Positions 52,643 to 61,336 of a DNA stretch of 64,000 bases are shown here, one piece after another. Below the pieces are notes generated by a model, which did not search any database, was not told the DNA's origin, and saw only the letters and a list, made by a program, of their open reading frames with translations. How positions within the stretch are numbered: position 1 is the first letter of the stretch; each line of letters begins with the position of its first letter. Where the stretch lies: the NCBI RefSeq assembly GCF_023703325.1, contig NZ_JAMQGM010000011.1:1-64000 (forward strand). The letters are read 5' to 3'. The DNA comes from Streptomyces meridianus. GTDB lineage: Bacteria > Actinomycetota > Actinomycetes > Streptomycetales > Streptomycetaceae. The position numbers and the translations under genes were made by a program.

Positions 52643-54460
52643 ATGCGTCGTCCCGCTGCACGGAAACTGTCACTGCTCGCCGCCATGACGGCGCTGGTGT
52701 CCGTCGCGGCCTCCCCGCCGACGTCGGCCGTGCACCGTGAGGACGCCGCGCCGGCCAAGTCGCCCGTCGCCACGGGCTACGGCGGCGCCGTCTCGAGCGT
52801 CGATGCCGATGCCTCGGCCGCCGGGATCGAGGTGCTGCGCCGCGGCGGCAACGCCGTGGACGCCGCGGTCGCGACGGCCGCCGCGCTGGGCGTGACCGAG
52901 CCGTACTCCGCAGGCATCGGCGGAGGCGGGTACTTCGTCCACTACGACGCGAAGACCCGCAAGGTCAGCACCATCGACGGCCGCGAGACCGCGCCCATGA
53001 GCGCGGACGAGAAGCTGTTTTTGGACGAGGACGGCAAGCCGCTGCCGTTCGCGGACGCCGTCACCAGCGGGCTGAGTGTCGGCGTTCCGGGAACCGCGGC
53101 CACCTGGGAGAAGGCACTGCGGGACTGGGGGACCATCCCGTTGGCGCGCGCCCTCGAACCCGCAGCCGAACTCGCCCGCGACGGGTTCACCGTCGACGGC
53201 ACGTTCCGGCAGCAGACGGCCGGCAACGAGGCCCGCTTCCGGGACTTCCCCGCCAGCGCGGAGCTCTTCCTGCCCGGCGGGAAGCTCCCCGAGGTCGGCT
53301 CCACCCTGAAGAACCCCGACCTGGCGCGCACCTACCGGGAACTCGGCAAGAAGGGTGTCGGCGCGCTCTACCACGGGGACATCGGCCGGGACGTCGTGCG
53401 CACGGTCAGGGAGCCGCAGGTCGCCCCGGCATCCGACCGCGAGGTCCGGCCCGGCGACATGACGGCGGGCGATCTGCGCAGCTACCGGGCCAAGACGCAG
53501 GACCCGAGCCTGGCCCGTTACCGGGGCCACGACGTGTACGGCATGGCGCCGTCCTCCTCCGGCGGCACGACCGTCGGCGAGGCGCTCAACATGCTGGAGC
53601 GCAGCGACCTGTCGAAGCTCGACGACAAGGCGTACCTCCACCGCTACATCGAGGCGAGCCGGATCGCGTTCGCCGACCGCGGGAGGTGGGTCGGTGACCC
53701 GGCCTTCGAGGACGTGCCCACCAAGGGACTGCTCTCCCAGCGGTTCGCGGACTCCCGCGCATGCCTCATCAAGGACGACGCCGCCCTCACCAGCCCGGTG
53801 GCGCCCGGGGATCCGCGCCGGCCGGGCAGGGGCTGCGACGAGCGCGGTACGGCCGCCCCCACCACGTACGAGGGCGAGAGCACCACGCACCTGACGACCG
53901 CCGACAAGTGGGGCAACGTCGTCGCGTACACACTCACCATCGAGCAGACCGGCGGCAGCGGCATGACCGTGCCCGGCCGCGGCTTCCTGCTCAACAACGA
54001 GTTGACGGACTTCTCGTTCGCGCCGGCGAGCCCGGACGTGCCCGACCCGAACCTGCCCGGCCCGGGGAAGCGGCCGCGCTCCTCGATGGCGCCGACGATC
54101 GTGCTGGACCGCGGGCGTCCCGTTGCCGCCCTCGGCTCTCCCGGCGGCTCGACCATCATCACCACCGTCCTGCAGACCCTGACCAACCACCTGGACCGGG
54201 GGCTGCCGCTCCACCAGGCCATCGAGGCGCCACGCGCCAGTCAGCGCAACACAGCGGCCACCGACCTCGAACCGGATCTGTGGAACAGCCCGGTGCGGGC
54301 CCGACTCGAGGCGCTGGGCCACGTGTTCAAGGAGACTTCCGAGATCGGTGCCGCCACCGGGGTCCAACGGCTCCCGGACGGACGCTGGCTCGCGGCGGCG
54401 GAGAAGACGCGCCGCGGAGGCGGCTCCGCGATGGTGGTCCACCCCGACGGGCGTCCGTAG
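52643..54460 (+). CDS. ggt: Secreted gamma-glutamyltransferase
   Basis: A 605-aa Ntn-hydrolase precursor with an N-terminal signal peptide (LSLLAAMTALVSVAASPPTSA). The large-subunit motif GGNAVDAAVATAAALGVTEP is followed by the autoprocessing site GEST|THLTTAD, where Thr414 becomes the small-subunit nucleophile, and RPRSSMAPTIV plus GSPGGSTIITTV at the active site. It cleaves glutathione and other gamma-glutamyl compounds outside the cell. ATG at 52643 has GGAGGA 4 nt upstream. Confidence 0.93.
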   Translation: MRRPAARKLSLLAAMTALVSVAASPPTSAVHREDAAPAKSPVATGYGGAVSSVDADASAAGIEVLRRGGNAVDAAVATAAALGVTEPYSAGIGGGGYFVHYDAKTRKVSTIDGRETAPMSADEKLFLDEDGKPLPFADAVTSGLSVGVPGTAATWEKALRDWGTIPLARALEPAAELARDGFTVDGTFRQQTAGNEARFRDFPASAELFLPGGKLPEVGSTLKNPDLARTYRELGKKGVGALYHGDIGRDVVRTVREPQVAPASDREVRPGDMTAGDLRSYRAKTQDPSLARYRGHDVYGMAPSSSGGTTVGEALNMLERSDLSKLDDKAYLHRYIEASRIAFADRGRWVGDPAFEDVPTKGLLSQRFADSRACLIKDDAALTSPVAPGDPRRPGRGCDERGTAAPTTYEGESTTHLTTADKWGNVVAYTLTIEQTGGSGMTVPGRGFLLNNELTDFSFAPASPDVPDPNLPGPGKRPRSSMAPTIVLDRGRPVAALGSPGGSTIITTVLQTLTNHLDRGLPLHQAIEAPRASQRNTAATDLEPDLWNSPVRARLEALGHVFKETSEIGAATGVQRLPDGRWLAAAEKTRRGGGSAMVVHPDGRP

Positions 54461-54478
54461 CACCACCGCCCCCACCGT

Positions 54479-54527
54479 GCCGTGGACCGGGACCCGCCGG
54501 GGGCAGCGGCGGGTCCCGGCCCACGGC
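54479..54527. terminator. Strong bidirectional terminator between ggt and Pcp-like gene
   Basis: GCCGTGG-A-CCGGGACCCGCC pairs with GGCGGGTCCCGG-C-CCACGGC: 19 paired bases, one internal A/C mismatch and a 9-nt loop. It lies between two convergent stops. Confidence 0.75.
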
Positions 54528-54541
54528 GGGGGCGATGCGGG

Positions 54542-55885
54542 TCAGCGGGCGCCGCTCGTCCGCCACCCTCGCCGGGCCTCCGGCCGGTCGTGCGGCTGCG
54601 GACCCTCCGCGCTCGTGGCGATCGCGACGAGGCCGGTCACCTGACGCGTGATGGCCAGCCGCTCGCGTACGAGGAAGGGGTCGGAGATGCGGCCGGTGGC
54701 CGGGTCGGTGTTGCCCCGGCCGAAGCTCAGCAGCGGGGTGTGCACGTGCCCTCCGGGAATGCGGAGCCGGAGCGCGTCGCGCAGCAGTGTGGAGCGGTAC
54801 CCGATCTCGTTGGCGAGGTAGTTCCCGGCACCGCCCGCGCGGGCCCGGGAGCCGGGAGTCGGCCCGTCGGGTCGCTCCACCGGCTCGCTCGCGCCTGCCG
54901 GAATCTCGACCACGGCGGTGTTGTCGCGCACCGGGAACGGTCTGGAGCGGGCCGCGACGAGTTCCTCGTACGGCAGGGTGGTCGTCGTCCACTGCGGCTG
55001 CGGCCGGACCGTGGGGGCCCAGGGCGGGATCGGTACGGTCCCCGTCCGCGACACGTTGTCGTTGTCCGGAGTGCCGCCGCGCCACGCGCCGAAGAAGCGG
55101 TCCACGTCGAACCAAGTACCCGAGCCCTGGCTGACATTGACGACCGCGTCGGCACGGCGGGGCCCGTTCTCGAGGTGCGGGAGCAACGTCCGCTCGACCG
55201 TCCCGCGCGTGAAGTCCGCCCAGCGCACCGGGAAGACGGCCGTTTCGACACGGGCGGGGCCGGCGGGCGTGCTGATCGTCCTGCCGTCCAGCAGGAGCGC
55301 AGATGTTCCCGACGGATTGCTGTGGCGGATGTCCGCGTCCAGCTGGAACGGGTCGAAGCCCGTGACCACGACCCGCTTGATGCCGGCGCCGGGGGGCAGG
55401 TCGATCGAGTCCTCTCCGCGCGAGGTCCGCTCGAGCCGGTCGAGCAGCGCCTCACGGCCGCCCTGCGACAGTCCGAAGGACGGCTCCCACTCCCGCAGCG
55501 AGCTGCTCATGGCCAGCCGGGCCCAGTACAACGGGCGGTCGTCGCTGCGACTGAGGTCGCCCCCTTTCGGGCCGCGCCCCTGTGCCCGGTCGACGGCCCG
55601 CCGCCACAGCGCACTCCCGCACCGGCCGACGACGTGCCGGGCCTGCCGGTACGTCCGCACCTCCGCCAGGGCATGCGCGAACTCCGGCCCCACCGAGTCG
55701 AACCCGCTGCGCCGCAGGATCTCCTGCGGTACGGGCCGGAAGAGCCGCCGCTCCTCCACGGTGAGCGAGGCGCCGCCGGCGCGGGCCTTCGCCACGGCCG
55801 TGGTGGGGGCCCCGGCGACCAGGGGCACGCAGAGCAGCAGGGCGGCCCCGAGCGTGCGGGGTCTCGGGCGTACGGGGCGTGTCAT
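54542..55885 (-). CDS. Secreted pyroglutamyl-peptidase-like protein, catalytic Cys absent
   Basis: A 447-aa exported protein: signal peptide (LGAALLLCVPLVAGAPTTAVA), an N-terminal helical region to about residue 165, then a peptidase C15-like domain with VVVTGFDPF at 172-180, HSNPSG and the His motif VHTP near 382. At the site of the catalytic Cys (YLCN in Pcp) this protein has YLAN, Ala358. It also has a long insert (about 275-350). So it may bind pyroglutamyl substrates without cleaving, or use other chemistry. ATG at 55885 has GGGAGGA upstream. Confidence 0.75.
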   Translation of the reverse strand: MTRPVRPRPRTLGAALLLCVPLVAGAPTTAVAKARAGGASLTVEERRLFRPVPQEILRRSGFDSVGPEFAHALAEVRTYRQARHVVGRCGSALWRRAVDRAQGRGPKGGDLSRSDDRPLYWARLAMSSSLREWEPSFGLSQGGREALLDRLERTSRGEDSIDLPPGAGIKRVVVTGFDPFQLDADIRHSNPSGTSALLLDGRTISTPAGPARVETAVFPVRWADFTRGTVERTLLPHLENGPRRADAVVNVSQGSGTWFDVDRFFGAWRGGTPDNDNVSRTGTVPIPPWAPTVRPQPQWTTTTLPYEELVAARSRPFPVRDNTAVVEIPAGASEPVERPDGPTPGSRARAGGAGNYLANEIGYRSTLLRDALRLRIPGGHVHTPLLSFGRGNTDPATGRISDPFLVRERLAITRQVTGLVAIATSAEGPQPHDRPEARRGWRTSGAR

Positions 55886-56151
55886 GGGCGTTCCTCCCAA
55901 CGCAAAGGCGGGACGACGACGCCCCTGCCGTGAACAACGGGCATCCCCGCACCTGACAGAACTCCAGCGCTCCAGGGACTGCAAATCGGCGGCTCCGTCC
56001 GGGTCACAGGGGCCGGCGGAAATTCACCCGGCGGACGCTGTCCGCGGGACCGCGGGCGGCAGAGATCCCCTTGCCCCACACCACAACCCAACCCGCTCGA
56101 CAGCGCCGCCTGTCAGCCTCGTGCCGGGACGTAGGCCTAGGCTTCCGCGAC

Positions 56152-56532
56152 ATGATCCCCGAAGAACTCGCCGACAGCCCCTACATCAGCCTCGTCACCT
56201 TCCGCCGGTCCGGCACGGCCGTGCCCACCCCGGTGTGGGCCGCGTCCGACGGCAGCACGCTGTACGTGTGGACCCGGGACGACTCGGGCAAGGTCAAGCG
56301 CATTCGCAACAACGACCGGGTCACGGTCGCCCCGTGCGACGCCCGTGGCCGGACCGCACCCGAAGCCCCCGTGGCCGAGGGCCGGGCCCGATTGCTCGAC
56401 GCCGAGGGAACCGGCACCGTCCGCAGGCTTCTTGCCCGCAAGTACGGCTGGCGTTTCCGCCTCGTGGACAGCGGCGGTGCACTGCTGCGCCTCGGCAAAC
56501 GGCCGCACGTCGGCATCGCTATCACGTTCTGA
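56152..56532 (+). CDS. PPOX-class F420-dependent oxidoreductase
   Basis: A 126-aa split-barrel flavin/F420-binding protein. PYISLVTFRRSGTAVPTPVWAA, LYVWTRDDSGKVKRIRNNDRVTV (the cofactor phosphate-binding Lys/Arg cluster) and APVAEGRARLLD are the standard family blocks. Members reduce or sense small electrophiles with F420H2, or bind FMN or haem. It is a monocistronic gene. ATG at 56152 is chosen; the ribosome site is weak. Confidence 0.82.
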   Translation: MIPEELADSPYISLVTFRRSGTAVPTPVWAASDGSTLYVWTRDDSGKVKRIRNNDRVTVAPCDARGRTAPEAPVAEGRARLLDAEGTGTVRRLLARKYGWRFRLVDSGGALLRLGKRPHVGIAITF

Positions 56533-56608
56533 ACGCAGCACGACGGGACCGGCTGTGGCCCGTTGCGGTACGAAACGTGATCGACTTTGTTGCGGCCAGT
56601 CGATGCTC

Positions 56609-56637
56609 TTGCCACCGTCGGTAGCTGGGCTTAGGTT
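56609..56637 (+). promoter_or_regulatory. Sigma-70-type promoter of pyrimidine operon
   Basis: TTGCCA and TAGGTT separated by 17 bp, about 100 nt upstream of the amidohydrolase start. It would place transcription initiation inside the dyad at 56643-56670. Confidence 0.5.
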
Positions 56638-56642
56638 CTGCA

Positions 56643-56670
56643 TCTACGTTCACGTGTCTACGTGCGTAGA
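56643..56670. promoter_or_regulatory. Operator-like dyad at the pyrimidine-operon start point
   Basis: TCTACG and CGTAGA arms 16 nt apart, plus a second TCTACGT at 56657 in direct repeat with the first (14-bp period). The position overlaps the predicted start point, as expected for repression. Confidence 0.5.
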
Positions 56671-56735
56671 GGCTCTCTGACGTCAGCGGAAGTGACGGGG
56701 GCGACCCCCGCGAAGCGCAGTGTAAGGAGCAGTCC

Positions 56736-57578
56736 GTGGCCAAAGTTGTCCGCGCCGCACTCGTCCAGGCGACCTGGACCGGCGACACCGAGTCCATGAT
56801 CGCGAAGCATGAGGAACACGCACGCGAGGCAGCGCGTCAGGGTGCCGAGGTGATCGGTTTCCAAGAGGTCTTCAACGCACCGTACTTCTGCCAGGTCCAG
56901 GAACCCGAGCACTACCGTTGGGCGGAGGCGGTGCCGGACGGACCGACCGTCCAGCGCATGCAGGCGCTGGCCCGCGAGACCGGCATGGTCATCGTCGTCC
57001 CTGTCTTCGAGATCGAGAAGCCCGGCTTCTACTACAACACCGCCGCAGTCATCGACGCCGACGGCAGTTACCTCGGGAAGTACCGCAAGCACCACATCCC
57101 GCAGGTCAAGGGGTTCTGGGAGAAGTACTACTTCAAGCCCGGAAACCTTGGCTGGCCCGTGTTCGACACCGCCGTCGGCCGTGTCGGCGTCTACATCTGC
57201 TACGACCGCCACTTCCCGGAGGGCTGGCGCGCCCTGGGCCTGGAAGGGGCACAGATCGTCTACAACCCCTCCGCCACCTCCCGCGGCCTGTCCGCCTACC
57301 TGTGGCAGCTGGAACAGCCCGCCGCGGCAGTCGCCAACGAGTACTTCATCGCCGCGATCAACCGCGTCGGCCAGGAGGAGTACGGCGACAACGACTTCTA
57401 CGGCACGAGCTACTTCGTCGACCCGCGCGGTCAGTTCGTCGGTGACGTCGCCAGCGACAAGGAGGAGGAACTCGTCGTCCGCGACCTCGACTTCGACATG
57501 ATCGACGAGGTCCGGCAGCAGTGGGCCTTCTACCGCGACCGCCGCCCGGAGGCGTACGACGGGCTGGTGCAGCCGTGA
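56736..57578 (+). CDS. Nitrilase-superfamily amidohydrolase, beta-ureidopropionase-like
   Basis: A 280-aa C-N hydrolase that should release CO2 and NH3 from N-carbamoyl-beta-alanine, the third step of reductive pyrimidine breakdown. The catalytic triad is visible: Glu in GFQEVFNAPYF (about 44), Lys in KYRKHHIPQ (about 117) and Cys in VYICYDRHFPEGWR (about 156). GTG at 56736 has AAGGAG upstream. The stop overlaps the next gene (GTGA). Confidence 0.9.
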   Translation: MAKVVRAALVQATWTGDTESMIAKHEEHAREAARQGAEVIGFQEVFNAPYFCQVQEPEHYRWAEAVPDGPTVQRMQALARETGMVIVVPVFEIEKPGFYYNTAAVIDADGSYLGKYRKHHIPQVKGFWEKYYFKPGNLGWPVFDTAVGRVGVYICYDRHFPEGWRALGLEGAQIVYNPSATSRGLSAYLWQLEQPAAAVANEYFIAAINRVGQEEYGDNDFYGTSYFVDPRGQFVGDVASDKEEELVVRDLDFDMIDEVRQQWAFYRDRRPEAYDGLVQP

Positions 57579-58909
57579 GCCTGCCGTCGTCGTCGCCCGG
57601 CCACCCCACGCTGTACGACCGGCACCGGACGGTGATGCCCGAGTGGCTTGCGCTCTACTACCGCGAGCCGCTCGAACTCACCCACGGCGAGGGGCGGCAC
57701 GTCTGGGACGCCGAGGGCAGGCGCTACCTCGACTTCTTCGGCGGCATCCTCACCACGATGACCGCCCACGCCCTGCCCGAGGTGACCAAGGCCGTCAGCG
57801 AGCAGGCCGGCCGGATCCTGCACACCTCGACGCTGTACCTCGATCGCCACATGGTGGAGCTTGCCGAACGGATCGCCACCCTCTCCGGGATCCCCGACGC
57901 CCGCGTCTTCTTCACCACATCCGGCACCGAGGCGAACGACGCCGCGCTGCTGCTGGCCACGACGTACCGCCGGTCCAACCAGATCCTGGCGATGCGCAAC
58001 AGCTACCACGGGCGGTCGTTCTCCACGGTCGGCATCACCGGCAACGCCGGCTGGTCGCCCACGAGTCTGTCGCCGCTCCAGACCCTGTTCGTCCAGGGCG
58101 GCGTGCGGGACGCGGGTCCCTACGCGGCCCTGTCCGACGCGGAGTTCACCGACGCGTGTGTCGAGGACCTCGAGGACATGCTCGCCCAGACCCACGGCAA
58201 CGTCGCCGCGCTGATCGCCGAACCCGTCCAGGGCGTCGGCGGGTTCACCTCGGCGCCGGACGGGCTGTTCGCCGCGTTCCGTGAAGTCCTCGACCGTCAC
58301 GGCATCCTGTGGATCAGCGACGAGGTGCAGACCGGCTGGGGACGCACCGGCGAGCACTTCTGGGGCTGGCAGGCGCACGCCGCCTCCGGGCCGCCCGACA
58401 TGCTGACCTTCGCCAAGGGGATCGGCAACGGGATGTCCATCGGGGGTGTCGTGGCCCGTGCCGAGGTCATGAACTGCCTCGGCGCCAACTCCATCTCCAC
58501 CTTCGGCGGCAGCCCCGTCACCATGGCTGCCGGCCTCGCCAACCTCAACTACCTGCTGGAGCACGACCTCCAGGGCAATGCCAGGCGTGTCGGCGGTCTG
58601 CTCATCGAACGGCTGCGGGCGACCGCAGCCCGCCTGCCCGTCGTCCGTGAAGTCCGCGGCCGGGGACTGATGATCGGCATCGAACTGGTCGCCGCGGACG
58701 GCTCCCCCTCGCCCGAGGCGGCCTCCCTCGCCCTCGAACACGCCCGCGAGCAGGGCCTGCTCATCGGCAAGGGCGGTCGGCACGGCAACACCCTGCGCAT
58801 CGCGCCGCCGCTCTCCCTCAACATCGCCGAGGCCGAGGAGGGCACGGCAGCGCTGGAAGCCGCCCTGACGCAGGTCCAGAACACCATCGGAGGAACGGAA
58901 CAGCCATGA
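57575..58909 (+). CDS. Class III aminotransferase (beta-alanine/aspartate aminotransferase family)
   Basis: A 444-aa PLP enzyme of fold type I, subgroup III. FFTTSGTEANDAALLLA binds the PLP phosphate, WISDEVQTGWGRTG carries the ring-nitrogen Asp and TFAKGIGNGMSIGGV the Schiff-base Lys. By context it removes the amino group of beta-alanine or 3-aminoisobutyrate to give a semialdehyde. GTG and ATG overlaps couple it to both neighbours. Confidence 0.9.
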   Translation: MSLPSSSPGHPTLYDRHRTVMPEWLALYYREPLELTHGEGRHVWDAEGRRYLDFFGGILTTMTAHALPEVTKAVSEQAGRILHTSTLYLDRHMVELAERIATLSGIPDARVFFTTSGTEANDAALLLATTYRRSNQILAMRNSYHGRSFSTVGITGNAGWSPTSLSPLQTLFVQGGVRDAGPYAALSDAEFTDACVEDLEDMLAQTHGNVAALIAEPVQGVGGFTSAPDGLFAAFREVLDRHGILWISDEVQTGWGRTGEHFWGWQAHAASGPPDMLTFAKGIGNGMSIGGVVARAEVMNCLGANSISTFGGSPVTMAAGLANLNYLLEHDLQGNARRVGGLLIERLRATAARLPVVREVRGRGLMIGIELVAADGSPSPEAASLALEHAREQGLLIGKGGRHGNTLRIAPPLSLNIAEAEEGTAALEAALTQVQNTIGGTEQP

Positions 58910-60303
58910 CCCGTACCGTCATCCGGGGCGGACTCGTCATCACCGCCGCCGACGAAACCCACGCCGACGTCCTCGTCGAGGACGGCCGGATCGCCGCACT
59001 CGCCGCCCACGACAGCGCCTGCGCGCAGGGCTGGACCGCCGACCGCACGATCGACGCCACCGGCAAGTACGTGATCCCCGGCGGCGTGGACGCGCACACG
59101 CACATGGAACTGCCGTTCGGTGGCACCTTCGCCTCCGACACCTTCGAGACCGGCACCCGCGCCGCCGCCTGGGGCGGCACGACCACCATCGTCGACTTCG
59201 CGGTGCAGTCCAAGGGCGCGAGCCTGCGCGAGGGGCTCGACGCCTGGTACGCGAAGGCCGACGGCCAGTGCGCCGTCGACTACGCCTTCCACATGATCCT
59301 CTCCGACGTGAACGAGGGTTCACTCAAGGAGATGGACCGCCTGGTGGAGGAGGGCATCACCTCCTTCAAGCTGTTCATGGCCTACCCCGGCGTCTTCTAC
59401 AGCGACGACGGGCAGATCCTGCGTGCCATGCAGCGCTCCGCCGACAACGGCGGACTGATCATGATGCACGCCGAGAACGGCATCGCCATCGACGTCCTGG
59501 TCGAACAGGCCCTGGCCGCCGGACGCACCGACCCGCGCCACCACGGCGAGGTCCGCAAGGCGCTGCTGGAGGCCGAGGCCACCCACCGCGCCATCCAGCT
59601 GGCCCGGGTCGCCGGTGCGCCGCTCTACGTCGTGCACGTCTCGGCCGAGGAGGCCGTCGCCGAACTGACCCAGGCGCGGGACAAGGGGCTCCCGGTGTTC
59701 GGCGAGACCTGCCCGCAGTACCTCTTCCTGTCCACCGACAACCTCGCCGAGCCGGACTTCGAAGGCGCCAAGTACGTGTGCAGCACGCCGCTTCGCCCCA
59801 AGGAGCACCAGGCGGCCCTCTGGCGCGGGTTGCGCACCGACGACCTCCAGGTGGTCTCGACCGACCACTGCCCGTTCTGCTTCAACGGGCAGAAGGAGCT
59901 GGGCCGCGGCGACTTCTCGAAGATCCCCAACGGGATGCCGGGCGTCGAGCACCGGATGGACCTGCTGCACCAGGCGGTCGTCGACGGGCACATCTCCCGC
60001 CGCCGCTGGATCGACATCGCCTGCGCCGCCCCGGCGCGCATGTTCGGGCTGTACCCGAAGAAGGGCACGGTCGCCCCGGGCGCCGACGCCGACATCGTCG
60101 TCTACGATCCGCACGCCGAGCAGATGCTGTCGGTCGACACGCACCACATGAACGTCGACTACTCCGCCTACGAGGGCAAGCGGATCACCGGCCGGGTCGA
60201 GACCGTGCTCTCGCGCGGCGAGGAGATCATCACCGACCGGACGTACACGGGGCGGGCCGGACATGGCCAGTACGTGCCCCGCGGCATCTGCCAGAACATC
60301 TGA
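58906..60303 (+). CDS. hydA: Dihydropyrimidinase / hydantoinase
   Basis: A 465-aa cyclic amidohydrolase that opens dihydrouracil or hydantoins. Metal ligands are DAHTHMELPFGG (about 60), the carboxylated Lys in SFKLFMAYPG (about 152), HAENG, YVVHVSA and STDHCPF (Asp near 318). EGAKYVCSTPLRPK is a family hallmark. ATG is within the ATGA overlap with the aminotransferase. Confidence 0.94.
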   Translation: MTRTVIRGGLVITAADETHADVLVEDGRIAALAAHDSACAQGWTADRTIDATGKYVIPGGVDAHTHMELPFGGTFASDTFETGTRAAAWGGTTTIVDFAVQSKGASLREGLDAWYAKADGQCAVDYAFHMILSDVNEGSLKEMDRLVEEGITSFKLFMAYPGVFYSDDGQILRAMQRSADNGGLIMMHAENGIAIDVLVEQALAAGRTDPRHHGEVRKALLEAEATHRAIQLARVAGAPLYVVHVSAEEAVAELTQARDKGLPVFGETCPQYLFLSTDNLAEPDFEGAKYVCSTPLRPKEHQAALWRGLRTDDLQVVSTDHCPFCFNGQKELGRGDFSKIPNGMPGVEHRMDLLHQAVVDGHISRRRWIDIACAAPARMFGLYPKKGTVAPGADADIVVYDPHAEQMLSVDTHHMNVDYSAYEGKRITGRVETVLSRGEEIITDRTYTGRAGHGQYVPRGICQNI

Positions 60304-60318
60304 GAGCCGGGAGCGACC

Positions 60319-61329
60319 ATGGACTTCGGACTCGTCCTGCAGACCGATCCCCCCGCCTCCGGCGTGTTGGATCTGATGCGAAGAGCTGAACAGCAGGGAT
60401 TCACCCACGGCTGGACGTTCGACTCCGCCGTGCTGTGGCAGGAGCCGTTCGTCATCTACAGCCGCATCCTCGAGCACACCGAGCGGTTGATCGTCGGCCC
60501 GATGGTGACCAACCCGGGAACCCGCACCTGGGAGGTCACCGCCTCCACCTTCGCCACGCTCAACGACATGTACGGCAACCGCACCGTGTGCGGCATCGGC
60601 CGCGGCGACTCGGCGATGCGGGTGGCCGGGCGCAAGCCCAACACACTGGCCCGGCTCGGCGAGGCGATGGGCGTCATCCGAGACCTCGCCGAGGGCCGGG
60701 AGGCCGTGGTCGACGGCAGGCCGCTGCGGATCCCCTGGATCAGCGACGGGAAGCTGCCGGTGTGGATGGCGGCCTACGGCCCGAAGGCGCTCGCGCTGAC
60801 CGGGCAGAAGGCCGACGGATTCATCCTCCAACTCGCCGACCCCTACCTGACGGAGTGGATGGTCAAGGCGGTGCGCCAGGCCGCCGCGGACGCGGGCCGG
60901 GACCCGGACTCGCTGACCATCTGCGTCGCCGCCCCCGCTTACGTCACCGACGGCACGGACGCGGGCCTGTCCCACGCCCGTGAGCAGTGCCGCTGGTTCG
61001 GCGGCATGGTCGGCAACCACGTCGCCGACCTCGTCAGCCGCTACGGCGAGCACTCCGACATGGTGCCCGAGGCCCTGACCGACTACATCAAGAAGCGTCA
61101 GGGCTACGACTACAGCCATCACGGACGGGCCGGCAATCCGTCCACCGACTTCGTGCCCGACGACATCGTCGACCGGTTCTGCCTGCTCGGCCCGGTCGAG
61201 GCGCACATCGAGAAACTGACGGCGCTGCGGGAGCTGGGCGTGGACCAGTTCGCGATCTACGCCATGCACGACGCCAAGGAGTCGGTCGTCGACACCTACG
61301 GATCGAGCATCATTCCTGCGCTGAGTTGA
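60319..61329 (+). CDS. LLM-class F420-dependent oxidoreductase (TIGR03842-like)
   Basis: A 336-aa luciferase-like TIM-barrel protein. MDFGLVLQTDPPASGVLDLM at the N-terminus, VGPMVTNPGTRTWEVTASTFATL and the flavin/F420-binding GIGRGDSAMR are typical. I recognise a group regularly found with dihydropyrimidinases. It lies 15 nt after hydA and 7 nt before the transporter. No classical PydAB dihydropyrimidine dehydrogenase is present here, so it may supply the redox step. Confidence 0.85.
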   Translation: MDFGLVLQTDPPASGVLDLMRRAEQQGFTHGWTFDSAVLWQEPFVIYSRILEHTERLIVGPMVTNPGTRTWEVTASTFATLNDMYGNRTVCGIGRGDSAMRVAGRKPNTLARLGEAMGVIRDLAEGREAVVDGRPLRIPWISDGKLPVWMAAYGPKALALTGQKADGFILQLADPYLTEWMVKAVRQAAADAGRDPDSLTICVAAPAYVTDGTDAGLSHAREQCRWFGGMVGNHVADLVSRYGEHSDMVPEALTDYIKKRQGYDYSHHGRAGNPSTDFVPDDIVDRFCLLGPVEAHIEKLTALRELGVDQFAIYAMHDAKESVVDTYGSSIIPALS

Positions 61330-61336
61330 GGTGACG

